DNA of 64,000 nucleotides from the NCBI GenBank assembly GCA_025449115.1, contig JAHLKC010000027.1, forward strand, positions 282,651 through 346,650. Direction: 5' to 3'. The number at the start of each line of letters is the position of its first letter. The first letter of the stretch is position 1. The notes under the pieces are model-generated. The model worked only from the letters and a program-made list of their open reading frames with translations. It made no database searches and was not told the origin of the DNA. Origin of the DNA: Chytridium lagenaria (Eukaryota; Chytridiomycota; Chytridiomycetes; Chytridiales; Chytridiaceae). This document shows, one piece after another, positions 37,146-48,226 of the stretch. The translations under genes and the position numbers were made by a program.

Positions 37146-38227
37146 TTTTTTTGACTTGGGAGCTGTTCCCTCATTGATTGATGTGGGTATGCATGTTTAG
37201 CGTATAATCTTTTCGTTCACGGTAATGCCGGATTCCGCTACATTCTTGTCAATTTGTTGACGAGAGCTTTGGAAAGGCGTAAAATGGTTATTTCAAAACG
37301 CGACTTTTGAAACATCCACCAAGACTTTATGTTATGAGCAATATTTTACTTGAAGGATCAGAAATTTTGTTATGTAATTTTCGGATTCAAAAATAAAACT
37401 AAATGCTTGATTTTATGGAAAGTTTGAAAATACATGGACGATGAATATAATCGAGGCGGCGATGATGATGATCAATTGAGCATATATGCGTTTTGGTAGT
37501 TTAAGTCTTATAAATGATTTTCGTCAAGCTCTTATGGCGTCTTGGCGTTGTCCATCCATTTCTTGGCGATGCTTCATACTACGGACAAAGAAATATTTTT
37601 TTGGATTTAAAGTTTTTATGAATATGAAACAAAGTCCCCCCATCATAGGTCTAATAAATGTGAGTGGATTTGGGGATTTTGGGAATGACTCTGGGCGAAT
37701 GATGGTTGAATGAAAGGCGCGCTTTTTTCTTGGATGCTTTTTGTCATTTATCGTGTGTGTCTGGGAATGAATCTGGGTCTGATGATGGTTGTTTATTTTG
37801 TATAGTTGACTTGCTTATTTTGCAATTGGTGTTGTTTTTTGTCAGTTTTTTTTTTTTTTTTTTCTTTCTCGTAATGTTGAATATGATGTCGATTACCGTT
37901 TATGCAATGGCGAGTTTAGTATTTATTTTTGAGATGTGCTGGAGAATGAAAAGTTGATGAGGCATTTCTTACTTGGTTTGCTCATAAACCTAACTCTTGT
38001 ATTTTGTAAAGTAATTTACCTTGTGCCTAAAATATGACGGGGAAAAAAAGAAGAAAAAAAGACATCGTTTTGGTGGTTTAAAGTTTAAACCCTGAGCTTT
38101 GTGTGCTTGTGTCAAGAATCAAAAAATGTATAAAATTATACCTCACCTCTCATCTCACTACATAGCTCACCTCTCTGGCCTTCACAATTGACCTAACCAT
38201 AGATACAGACGTTTAGATAGACTAGCT
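37146..38227. other. Intergenic region upstream of the small membrane protein
   Basis: No supported gene. Contains a long T run (about 37847-37863) and AT-rich sequence. Confidence 0.5.
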
Positions 38228-38851
38228 ATGGATCGGTCAACCATCATCTACGTTTCTTGCATCCTTGGCTTCGTTCTTTTCCTCTTCATCTGCAGATTCA
38301 TCTGCTACTGCAACAAGAAGAGAAATGCAAAGAATGGAATCACCAACAACAACGACAGCTTTTACTACAACGCTCCTCAATTCAAAACATTCCTTCAACC
38401 ACAGCCACTACCAACACCATACTACACAAACCCCACAATACCATACCCGCAAACCACCATCATGCCTTACCAGCAACCACCACAACTTCCAGTTTATCCA
38501 CAAATACCGCAACCCTCTCCATACCCCGCCCCCTCTCAACCCCCACCAACAACATACCCACCACCACACCCTTATCAAAGCGAACCCATCCCCCCAACCA
38601 TCCTCATCCCAGGCGACGCAGCCGTTGCCCGCAAACTCGCTGAATTCAAACGAGAAGCGGAATCAAGGGTTGAACCTATCCCACGGACGGTGGATCCTGC
38701 TACGGAGATGTTGGAGCGGAGACTTGCGGAGTTTAAGAGGAGTGCTGGGGAGAGACTGGGTTCGGTCGACCCTGCTGTGGAGTTGGTGGAGAAGAGGCTT
38801 GCTGAGTTTAAGAGGGAGGCGGAGAGGAAACAGATGATGGGGGGAGGGTAG
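38228..38851 (+). CDS. Small single-pass membrane protein with proline-rich linker and repeated RLAEFKREAE helices
   Basis: An intact, intronless 207-residue ORF. Residues about 6-28 (TIIYVSCILGFVLFLFICRF) form one membrane helix followed by CYCNKKR, a positive-inside stop-transfer sequence. Residues about 50-125 are Pro/Tyr/Gln-rich and probably disordered. The C-terminal third has three copies of a charged helical unit: KLAEFKREAE, RLAEFKRSAG and RLAEFKREAE. They are separated by linkers with VDPA.E. The role is unknown; the layout suggests a membrane anchor with a cytoplasmic coiled or amphipathic tail. Confidence 0.75.
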   Translation: MDRSTIIYVSCILGFVLFLFICRFICYCNKKRNAKNGITNNNDSFYYNAPQFKTFLQPQPLPTPYYTNPTIPYPQTTIMPYQQPPQLPVYPQIPQPSPYPAPSQPPPTTYPPPHPYQSEPIPPTILIPGDAAVARKLAEFKREAESRVEPIPRTVDPATEMLERRLAEFKRSAGERLGSVDPAVELVEKRLAEFKREAERKQMMGGG

Positions 38852-39742
38852 ATATGGAATGGAGGGATACAAGGTGTTGTTTGTTTTACGGATGCGGTAT
38901 ATGATACGCTTTGAAGTAGGAAAGTGAAGAAATGGAAAGGAGAGGAGGTTGTTTTGAAGTATACGCTGAAGGAGGCGTCGACGTCATTAGTTTTAGATGA
39001 GATGTATATATTTGTGTGAGGGTAGACGGGTCGTGCGCCATCAACAAAGCATGTTGACTTGAAATATAGATGCGCGACGGATGATTCATTTTTCTTTGAG
39101 TATACACCTCTTACTCCGTTCCTTCGCTTGTCCCTAGATTCATTCTTTCTGTGAGCCATATATCTGCCCTATCCCATCACAAAGCAAGAATTTTTTTTAT
39201 GAAACCAGATGTCAAAGGAACTGACATAACAGCAAGTAAGGCAATCACGAAAAACCAAAACTTTAAACTTGCCACATTCGCAGTCCTCGACAGTCCCAAT
39301 CCTCACATAAACGACCCTTCTGCATACCTCCTAACTTTTCATTGGCATCAGCATCTTGCTACGTCTCTGTATCCTTGGTTAAAACGCTGATGCACGGGGT
39401 GTTGATGGTTAAGCTTTTTTATTAGAAAACAAAAAAACAAATTTAACCAAAAACAACAGATGAAATGATCGTTACGTCCCAAGAATACCTGGCCTGGGTT
39501 GGTCTGCTTAGAAGGAAAAAGACCCTTAAGTGAGGTCATATTACGGATGAATTTATGCGATGTTTGGAGGCTAATTCGACTTAAATAAGAGGAGACGTAA
39601 ATCCAAAGCAACGCGAATATATGGGATTGCCACACAGATTTAATGTGACTTCGAAATCCGCCAAATCCATCATGATCCTTTGGTTTTTTATACATCACTC
39701 CCACATCAGAACTCATCTACTTCAACATCTCCTCGCATTAAG
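38852..39742. other. Intergenic region upstream of membrane-protein gene B
   Basis: A minus-strand open frame (39348-39716) overlaps this space but has no recognisable domain or good codon pattern, so it is not called. Nothing else is seen. Confidence 0.4.
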
Positions 39743-40661
39743 ATGTCAAATACAGCCCCAGATCCCGCAGACCTCATTCCCAACTCTAAATGCCTAGAGC
39801 CCACCCTCGCTTTTCCTCAAATCAACGCCTCGCAAACACCCTCCGCGGCATCACCATTGGCTTCTCCATCTCCGTCTTCACCTTCTGTCTCATCCTCACC
39901 CCAAACCCTTTCAAACCCTCTCACCTCCAAACCCACGAACAACCTACCTCCCCTCCTCTCCTCCTTCCTCCTCACCATCGTCATGTCCTCAGCAGCCGTC
40001 ATGGATTTCCATCGCAACAGCTGCAACAATCGCGCTATACCAGGGTACCTCTTCAATTACATGGGGCAACTCTGTCTTGAGGTGCATCAAACTAATAAAG
40101 TCCGACCGATTGGCCGATCGGGACGCTGTTGCTCGAGGCATCGGGTATGCGCTTTTCGTCATGCGGGCAACGAGTTTAGTGGTATTACTGTTTTTCTATG
40201 AAGACGGTATGAACACCACTACGAAACTCTGCGCAACCATGTTCCCGCTTGACGCGCTTCTCGTTGAAAAGCTCATCCTGATTCTCTACAACATAGGAAA
40301 CCTGATCATTCTTCTCTACCTTGTTAAAAAGGATACTGCCCTCAAGTTTCGTGGGTTGGTGTGGTATTTTTTTTGTCAAGATGGTTTAACATTCATGCTC
40401 TCCCTTGTGTTGGAGGTGGGCTATTTGGGGGCTGTGAGGACTACAAAGAGTCCTTATGCTATGTCGACGGCGGCGGCGGTTGGGAGTGGGTTTAATTTGT
40501 GGGTGCTGTTTGTGAGGTTTTGTGTGGAGTTGAGGACTACCCTTGAGATGCTTGTGAAGCAGGTTAGGGGGGGGAGGAATACTACTGCTGGGGCGCAGAA
40601 GGGGCTGGGTGGGGTGAAGGGGGTTGCGGTTGGGAGGGAGATGGTGTCGGTGGATGTGTGA
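39743..40661 (+). CDS. Polytopic membrane protein, family copy B (frameshifted)
   Basis: Paralogue of copies A and C. The start codon at 39743 leads MSNTAPDPADLIPNSK. The first membrane helix (LANTLRGITIGFSISVFTF) lies in another frame at about 39818-39890. The frame then returns to give SSFLLTIVMSSAAVMDF and GQLCLEVHQTNKVR, and shifts again near 40100 to a clean run of RDAVARGIGYALFVMRATSL, VEKLILILYNIGNLIILLYL and FFCQDGLTFMLSLVLE to the stop at 40661. The tail is Gly-rich (QVRGGRNTTAG). At least three single-base shifts are needed. The family motifs QTNKVR, GYALF..RATSL, EK.IL.LYN.GNL and QDGLTF are all kept. Confidence 0.75.
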
Positions 40662-41376
40662 TGGAGGTTGAATGGAATATGCGACGGAGAGTGTGAATGG
40701 TACGGAAGGGGTTGATCTACTCTATAAGCTTTGCCACTGAGCTGTGGGAGACTTTATACTACATATGTTGATGTGGGGTGTATATGCGATGGCGATGTAT
40801 ATGTCGCATGTGGTGTATTTTAGGGGGGGCACTTTTGGGCGGGTAGCGAGAATGAATGGGAGAGTTGAGGATGAAGTTGGTGATTCTAGAATACGGTGAT
40901 GTGGATTATGAAGGTGGGAGGATGCGAACGGATATGATTTCTGGAGCGATGAAGGGCTTTGAAGGAATGGATGCGGAACTACGTGTTTTGAATAGGATTT
41001 TTTGGTGAATAGGCGGGACTTCATATTTCTATGATGTGGGTGTGGTTCGACATGGACTATGAACAGTACGGGAGAGAATGGTGTGCTCTTCAGAAGAAGT
41101 AGAAGCTAGCTTTATTGGGATTAGGGTATATTTGGCCTTGAGGGAGTTGGGGCGGCGGGAAGTGACTGTTCGGGATTCAAGACAACGTTGGATATATGAA
41201 GGGAATTCTTCACATTATTTTGTACGGTTGAAGGAGGGGGGGTGTATGAGGTTTTGAACGTAAAGATGATGGGGCAAAAGCGTGTTATTAATTGTGTTGT
41301 GTTGATAAAACGATTGTGATGTAATATAGGATGAGTCGTGGCATCAATAATCGCCATGTCTGTTTTTATTTTCTCC
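40662..41376. other. Intergenic region between convergent copies B and C
   Basis: Contains the 3' ends of the two convergent membrane-protein genes. Nothing else is supported. Confidence 0.5.
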
Positions 41377-42561
41377 TCATTTGTCTATGCCCTGCGTGGA
41401 TGCCCTGGTTTCCTGTATGCCTTTTCCTATTCCAACAATATGATGTGCACCACCAGAAGGACCCCCACCCCTAGCTACCTGCTTGACAAGCGTACTCAAA
41501 ACAACCCTAATCTCGTTACAGTATTTGATATGTAAGATGAGCATATTTGCACCACTCGCCAAACTCGACGCAGTGGTCATCATATAGGGACTCGTGGCTG
41601 TCGCCACCACCCCCAAATACGCACCCTCAAGGAACAATGACAACACAAACGTCAGTCCATCTTGAAAGAGAAAATAGCTGATGAGCCCTTTGAACCCTAT
41701 ATGCGGGTTGCGGTTTGTAATGAGGTAAAGAAGGATGGTGAGGTTGCCGAGGTTGTAGAAGACGAGGATGGATTTTTCGACGAGGAGTGCTGAGAAGGGG
41801 TAGATTGTGCCGCAGATTCTGGTGGAGGTGGAGTGAAGGTCTCCGTAGAAAAAGAGGAGGACGCAAAGGGATGTGGCGCGGAGAATGAAGAGGAGGTAGG
41901 CTATAATACGGGAAGGGATGGATTGTTGGGAGAGGAGACGGACGCGATTGGTTTGGTATATTTCTAAACAGATCTGTAAAATTGTGAGGAGGGGCTGAGT
42001 TGGGAGTGTTACCTGGGAGAGATAGATGAAGATGTAGAGGGAGACAGCACGGAATGCGCAGGGAAGACGGAGAAAGTCGATGAGGATTGCGGCTGACATA
42101 ACGCTGGTGAGAAAGAGCGCGGAGAGGAATGGGATGATGGCGCTTCTTCCTATATGCACGTAATTAGATATCCTCAGCGCCGAGACGAAAGAATTAAAGG
42201 ACGTGTCATAAGAAAGTGGTAGGAATGTAACAAAAAAAGTATTGCCCTGCTACGCAGAGACTCTGTTGTAGGGCATTTGAGGTCTTCATAATCCAATAAT
42301 TGAGGTAACGCCGCAACACAGGATTACTCCCTAGACATGAATATACAATGAATATTTACCAGTTCCGCGAGCCAGCATTTCCGAAGATTGAAAGGGATTT
42401 GTGAGGGTCAAGCACATCAACATGGTGGATACAGCGTACCCAAGGCAAAAGGCACGCATGACGTTTGCTACAAAGATGACTGGAGGAAAGTTGGGATCCA
42501 TTGATGTAGAAGTGGATGAGATGGGGAGTGATGGAATGGAGTCCTGAACGATGGATGCCAT
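41377..42561 (-). CDS. Polytopic membrane protein, family copy C (intact, three exons)
   Basis: The best-preserved family member, reading without frameshifts. Exons on the minus strand: 42360-42561 (MASIVQDSIP..., VANVMRAFCLGYAV), 42013-42149 (RSAIIPFLSALFLTSVMSAAILIDF) and 41377-41973 (ICLEIYQTNRVRLL onward). The intron 41974-42012 is only 39 nt and keeps frame, so it can be mistaken for coding; comparison with copy A (SQICLEVYQTNRVR) proves it is spliced. Total 311 residues with about seven hydrophobic segments and a short tail. Motifs LFILRATSL, LLVEKSILVFYN and YFLFQDGLTF match copies A and B. The function is unknown. Confidence 0.85.
42243..42275. repeat. Double-hairpin-like element in intron 1 of copy C
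   Basis: Outer pairing TGCCCT (42243-42248) with AGGGCA (42270-42275). Inside are two small potential hairpins: CTGC-TAC-GCAG (42247-42257) and CAGAG-A-CTCTG (42255-42265). The element is GC-rich compared with the surrounding intron. Confidence 0.55.
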
Positions 42562-43416
42562 GATTCCCTCAAATATATGGTTGGGATGGAAGTGATGACA
42601 AGACCTGGGATAGCGATGTTATTTAGCTTTCCTGAAGTTATTTGGATTATAGGTGATGATTTACATTTTTGAGGTGGGGGTTATAAACGGTAAATCTGTT
42701 ATCAATTTTATTCGCTGAAGTTTATTTACTGGGTACTCTATAGTTTAACTTCGATGCAGCTGTAGATTAACTGATTTTAAATGTCACTATTTAGATGAGG
42801 ATTTGGATTATTCGTTAACGCGACATGTTTTCTTTTCTTTTATGATTTAAAGACGCGTTCGGACACAGGATTAGACACATGAAACGTTTTCTATTTTATT
42901 TTATTTTAATTTTAATAATTGTTTCAGGAATGGAGCTTTTTTCATTGTTGATTGCATTTAATTGGAAAAAGAGATTAAAGAAAGAAAGTGAGTGTAATAC
43001 AATGTGCTACCATATCTGATTAATTTTCTTGCTTTCTGTTTCATTTCATTTTTACTTTTTTGGGTTTTTTGTTTGTTGATTTCATTCATGAATTATTATT
43101 ACTAATCATGAAATTATGGGTTGTCTTTTGTTTGTTTTGTTTTGAGGGGGGGGAACCTCGGGAGAGAGGAGAGGAGAGGAAGGAGGTGGGTGGGTTGGTG
43201 TTGTTATTGGTTTGTAACACCCTGTATATTAATAATTTTAATTAATTAATTAATTAATTAATAATAATTTATATTTTAATTTTATTTTTTTATTTTATTT
43301 TAATTAATTAATTAATTAATTAAATTAATTTAGTGTGGTTTATTTCTTTCCTCTGATTAAATTTATTTATTCTATATTTTTATAATAACTTTTAGAGAGA
43401 GAGAGAGAGAGCAAGA
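42562..43416. other. AT-rich promoter region of the homeobox gene
   Basis: Contains two (TTAA)n tracts (about 43236-43262 and 43302-43328) and a GA run (43395-43412) directly before the ATG. No gene is supported on either strand. Confidence 0.6.
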
Positions 43417-45792
43417 ATGCATCACAGGTCATCCTCTACCACCGCCGTCATGGACATTGATAACCTGCTATCGTCATCTACATCAGCATCATCATCATCA
43501 TCATCATCAGCACCATCATCCTCATCGTCTTCATCTTCATCATCATCGTCATCAGCAGCAGCAGCATCGTCACCCAACAACTACAGCCATATCACCTCTC
43601 TTCTTCTCCAACCAAAACACAACCTTCACCATCAACAGCAGCAACAACCATTTTTGAAACCAACCACCACATCACCTAATGCTAGAAAGGTTCTGGGATA
43701 CGAATCATCAAATACACCTGCATTCACTTACCACTCGGTTGTCCCTGCTCCCATTACAACAAACAACAACCATCCTCATGGGTCACTCCTCACCTCACCT
43801 GCCGCTTCATCTGCTCCCGTTCAGCCCACAGTCACCTCTTCACCCACCTCTGCCATTCCTCAACATCTTCAGCAAGCTTCTTCCCTCCACTCCACCCCAT
43901 CACAGCGTCCTCGTTCGGCTCCTTCAGAAACTACCGCAAACCCAGCCTATCAATGGGGAAATGGATTTGGTCGTGCTAATGGACACCATCACCATCAACA
44001 CCACCGTCTAGCACCAAAGCCTGCATCGTCCAGATCTGCCGATGATGTTTCACTTGGATGCCCTGCTCCAAGCTCGGCTCCGTCTCCTAGAACACCAAGC
44101 TACCAATGGAACGGAGAATTTATGATGGGTAGTGGTTTTCAGCAAGCTCAGAGAATCTCAGTACCGACACCAACAACACCATGGAAATGGATAGTGCGGG
44201 CACTTCTTTGTCTACTGGAAATTCGATGGAAGCTGGTAGTGGTGGCATGCTTTGGGAACAGGTCCATTCAGAGCGAGGAGGGTCCTGGATCCTCTTCGTC
44301 TTCATCTCATCCCTATGCTACTGGAAGTTCTTACGGACATAGAAGGGTCGTCAGCGCATCGTCTATCAACAGCACTTCATCCTCAACGTCGTCTTCTGGA
44401 GGTGCCGGTGGTGGAAGTCCCTCATCACCCATCGCAGCGTCAGGCTCTTACTCCCTACACCCCTTCCATCAGTCAACACAACCCCCTGTTTCAACATCAC
44501 CGTCCCACCCCCTATCCTCATCATCAACATTGCCATCGTCTGCCCCACGCTACACTCCCGTGATGCCTCGTGGATCCCCTCCTCTGCCTTCATTCCGCTC
44601 ACACCACGTTTCGGCTCCCAGTGTTGGACCTAACCGTCTTCCTCATCCTCACCCGTACCATGGCAACCCTTCACCTCCTGCATCCAACAGCCCAGCCGCC
44701 TCGACGACCATGCCATCATCATCTACCCCTGCTCCATTGACGTCAGCTACTATCACCCCTCTGCAACACCACCACATTGGTCACAGGCGCGCCATCTTTT
44801 TACTCCAACTTCTTCCTCCACTCCGTACACTGCACCGTCCTCCTCCGCCGTTCGTTCAATGTACATTCCTCCAACCAGCAACAACAGCACCCCCAACACC
44901 AATTTTTCCCTCCATTTGACCGTAACGCCCACGAGGCTGAACAAATGCGTCAAAACTTCAAAGTATGACCATGAGCGCCACTCCATCGTCAGCACCAACC
45001 CAGGCGCCAACCGTCCCCTCCTCTCTCCCCAAACCACCAAACCCCCAACTCGCACATCCCGTATGCCCCATACTACCCTCCTCACCAAGACCCTGCCCTT
45101 CAAAAACTTCATCACCCCATCGGTCAGAATCCCATCTCACATCCTTATTCTCCGCATATCGGCTTTGGTCATGGATTGGGAGTTAAGCCGAAACGAAGGA
45201 GAGCAACGCCGAGTCAAGTGCGCGTGCTAAATAACGTGTTTCAGAGACCGCTTTTCCGTCGACGGAGATGAGGGCGCGACTGGCCATGGAGCTTTGTATG
45301 ACGCCGAGAGCTGACAGATTTGGTTCCAGAATCGGAGGCAGGGATTGAAGAGCCGGACGAGGGTGGACGTGGTGGAGGTAATGATGAGGATCCTGAGGGA
45401 GAGGAAGAGGAAGATGAGGACGTTGATCTTGATCCCACATCTTCTTCTTCCTCGTCGGCTACCTCTTCTACGCACGCGCTACATCTCCATCATCTCTCGT
45501 TTGGGAATCGATCGCAGGACCTGCGTCGCCTTCATCTCCAATGTCCCCGTCAACGCCGACATCAGTGCATCCCCCGCATCCCGTACATACTCACATGGAG
45601 CGAGTTGCAATGGGACATCGAAGATCACGAACCATGTCGTCGGTGGAGGATATAAGACGTGAACAGATTTATCATCAGCAGGCAGAGGCGTCGCAGGCTC
45701 CTCCAACGCCGTTGCCCCATTTACCGTCAATCAAGGAGATGTTGGGAGGGTTTGGGGGGATGCAGCATGGGTCGTCTGAGAAGAGAGTGTGA
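43417..45792 (+). CDS. Homeobox transcription factor (several single-base shifts)
   Basis: Starts MHHRSSSTTAVMDIDNLL with a long Ser run encoded by a TCA repeat. The N-terminal two thirds is Ser/Pro/His/Gln-rich, typical of a disordered regulator. The homeodomain lies at about 45185-45360: KPKRRRATPSQVRVLNNVFQ, then TAFPSTEMRARLAMEL, then QIWFQNRRQ, the helix-3 signature with the invariant Trp, Phe, Asn and Arg. These three pieces are in three frames, breaking near 45245 and 45313, each consistent with one missing base. Other compensating shifts occur near 44140-44280 and 44800-45150. After the homeodomain comes an acidic, Ser-rich tail (45370-45480) and a terminal segment ending SSEKRV. It is predicted to be a nuclear DNA-binding protein; target genes are unknown. 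Confidence 0.85.
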
Positions 45793-46133
45793 TCTCCTTT
45801 CATTTTTTAAAAAGTTACTTTTTTTGCGTTTACGTAGTCGAATTGTTGATTTTGTCTTCTTACTTTATTACATGTTCCTTTTGTGCTTTGTTTTGATGGC
45901 GCGTTTCCCGTCTCTTGTCTTTGCTTTGCTTGTTTTGTTGTTTTTTTTTTCTTGTTTGTTGTTTCCCTTCGTAGTTTGGTTTGGATTAGTTGGGCTGGCT
46001 CCAACTCGTACCTTTCTATTTCTTTCTTTGTTATAACGTACAAATACATGCGTGCTTGTTACCTCTCTTTTTATGAAAATAAGTATATCTGACAATTCCA
46101 CGGATTATTGTTGACAAATCATCAAAACAACGG
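45793..46133. other. Intergenic region, homeobox to SPEF1
   Basis: A T-rich stretch with no supported gene; it holds the 3' UTR of one gene and the promoter of the next. Confidence 0.5.
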
Positions 46134-47088
46134 ATGGACCTTCCAGAAGATGAGATATCGTCTCTCCTTGCATGGATTGATGATATCCCGCTTTCAAGAC
46201 CTAAACGTAACATTGCAAGAGACTTTAGCGATGGAGGTATACATTCATCCCTATGCAGCGATCCCTACCCTAACCATATTCAATAGTGGCCGCCGCAGAA
46301 GTCATCCATCACTTTTGTCCCAAACTCATCGACATGCACAATTACTCCTCTGCGAACGCCATCTCCCAAAAAATGTATAACTGGAACACCCTCAACCGTA
46401 AAGCCATCCCTCTCCCCACATTTCTCACACAACCCCCCACAGAAAAAGTCTTTCGTAAAATCGGATACACGGCTTCCCAGGATTTAATCAAAGATATCGT
46501 TGCCTGCAAACCGGGACATGTGGAGTACCTTCTGTATGAGGTTCGGAAAAAGGTGAGCGTTGAAGCGGCTTTGAGTGTTTTTTTGATGGTGTAGATTGAG
46601 GGGTATCAGACTGCTCGGTTGAGGTTTTTGGAGACACCGTTGGGGACACCTGTGCCGGCGCTTCCGGGAGAGAAGAAGGAGGAGAAGAGTGGGATGAAGA
46701 TGGAGGAGAAGATGGGGAAAGTGGAACCGGTTGTTGTGCAGGCTGGACAGGCTGTGCAGGTTGTTGGAGGGGTTGAGGGAGTTAAAGGTGGTGATGTGAA
46801 GGATGTCATGATTAAGGAATTGCAGGAAACGATACAGGTACGCCATTCTCAACCGTGTGCTGTGTTAACGATTTTTGGAAGATACTTCAGCTTAAGGTTG
46901 TGAAGTTGGAACAGCTGCTTGTAGTAAGTTTTTTTTTTCTTTTTTTTTTTTTTTTGTCGTCTTTTGTTGATGTTGTTTATTGGTTTTGGCTTTTTTCTTT
47001 TGGTTATTAATGAGAGTAGTTAAAAGATAGACGGATTGATGAGTTGATGAAATGGGGGGAGAGAGGTGGAAATGGGTCAATGGATTAG
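46134..47088 (+). CDS. SPEF1: Sperm flagellar protein 1 homologue (SPEF1/CLAMP)
   Basis: Microtubule-associated protein of the axoneme with an N-terminal calponin-homology-like domain. Five exons: 46134-46236, 46287-46552, 46595-46837, 46882-46923 and 47020-47088. Together they give 723 nt, 240 residues, close to the usual animal length. Exon 1 has WIDDIPLSRPKRNIARDFSDG, the family hallmark. Exon 2 has AAEVIHHFCPKLIDMHNY, NWNTLNRK and a C-terminal CH-like end. The middle is Lys/Glu-rich and disordered. The last exons give the conserved coiled coil ETIQILQLKV.KLEQLLV.LKDRRIDEL. All introns are GT-AG and the frame is intact. Its presence implies a motile cilium, hence zoospores. Confidence 0.93.
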
Positions 47089-47770
47089 GGTTAAGTTAGG
47101 GAAAGTAGGGTATGGTGGTCTTACCAATGGGAGAGAGTGATGCTCGGGGCTTCGTTCTGTTTTCAGGCTACGAATGAGATGAATTGTTAATTCAATAAAG
47201 GTACAATGATATATCAGCGATATTATAGTTTATTGTACGAAAGCTTTGAAGATCAACAGTGTGTAGTTATACGGGGGCGGCTGAGAACATGAGGTGGAGG
47301 GAGTGTTTGGCAGAATGCTAGAGTGGAAAGGAGATTGGAAATGTAAACATATTGAGCCCAAAAGAAAGATGGTGAAGATTGTTTGCGTGTTTATTTGAAT
47401 GAATTTGGAAGCGCGAACATTTGGAGTTGCAGATCTGCGTGGCATTGCTTTTGCGTATCGCAACGTCACCAAATTTAAAAGGAGTCTGTTGCCGTGAAGC
47501 GAGCTTTAAAGATATAAGAAAATGAACGGCTAGATTGGAAAGTAAGTCGGATTAGAAAATCAGGGGCGTTTGGGGCTGAAAAACGGAGAAGCGGACGAAA
47601 AGTGAATGGTCGGTTAATTATTGGCTTAGTAACTTACGAGTCCGCATTGGCTCACTGATTACGATTGGAAGAAAAAACAAAACTCCACGCGAAGTTAAAG
47701 AAAAGTGAAAATAAATGAAATAAAACAGTATTCACAAATATATTGCCCTTTATACACTGAATCGTTTCTT
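47089..47770. other. Intergenic region after SPEF1
   Basis: No supported gene. Short open frames on both strands lack domain character. Confidence 0.5.
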
Positions 47771-47989
47771 TTAAACCTCCTTCCACTCAAGCCCCCTCTC
47801 CCTAATCAACTTTTCAGAAAACTCCCTCAATTCCACCTGCTTAACTTTTGACGTTTTCCACTTCCCATCAATAGCATAATACGCTCCAGTCTCCTCCATC
47901 TCTGTCGCCAATTTCGCTAAGAACTTGCAACTCCTCTCAAGCGAACTGTTCTGGTTTGGTGATCCATACCACCATGGTCCATGAACCAA
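47771..47989 (-). CDS. Hypothetical terminal exon of unknown gene
   Basis: An open frame that can be extended upstream through ISTLVHGPWWYGSPNQN to a possible acceptor (CCCCAG) near 48023. It contains SLERSCKFLAKLATEMEETGAYYAIDGKWKT and a charged end, GLEWKEV. The composition is protein-like and its third-base pattern looks coding. I do not recognise the family. It lies head to head with BipA/TypA, so there is little room for more exons. It could be a short gene, a 3' exon, or a fragment. Confidence 0.35.
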   Translation of the reverse strand: MVHGPWWYGSPNQNSSLERSCKFLAKLATEMEETGAYYAIDGKWKTSKVKQVELREFSEKLIRERGLEWKEV

Positions 47990-48226
47990 TGTTGAGATAT
48001 TTATTGTGACGGAATCAATCTGGGGAAGCCAAACGGCTTACTACCGACGACTGACAAACCGTTTTTTTTCCGTTTTTTCATCTGACAATTCTATCCGATC
48101 CGTAATAGGATTTATTTCAGCCCCTCAAAACCAAAAAGGTGTACATCGCTCATCAAGCGATATCACACTCCTCTGGTAACTTTGAAATTACTAGAAGTTA
48201 GGGGATTAAAAACCTCTTGCTTAAGG

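Noticed and set aside
35939..37177. Many open frames on both strands
   Set aside because: They are repeat-unit translations of a G-rich tandem array and repeat with its period; no domain or start context.
39348..39716. Minus-strand frame of 122 residues
   Set aside because: No domain, poor codon pattern, and it overlaps the presumed promoter of membrane-protein gene B.
41974..42012. In-frame 39-nt segment of copy C as coding sequence
   Set aside because: It has GT-AG borders and is absent from the paralogue at 16.2 kb, so it is an intron.
43457..43657. His-rich frame overlapping the start of the homeobox gene
   Set aside because: It is the frame-shifted translation of a TCA/CAT trinucleotide repeat that encodes the Ser run in the real frame.
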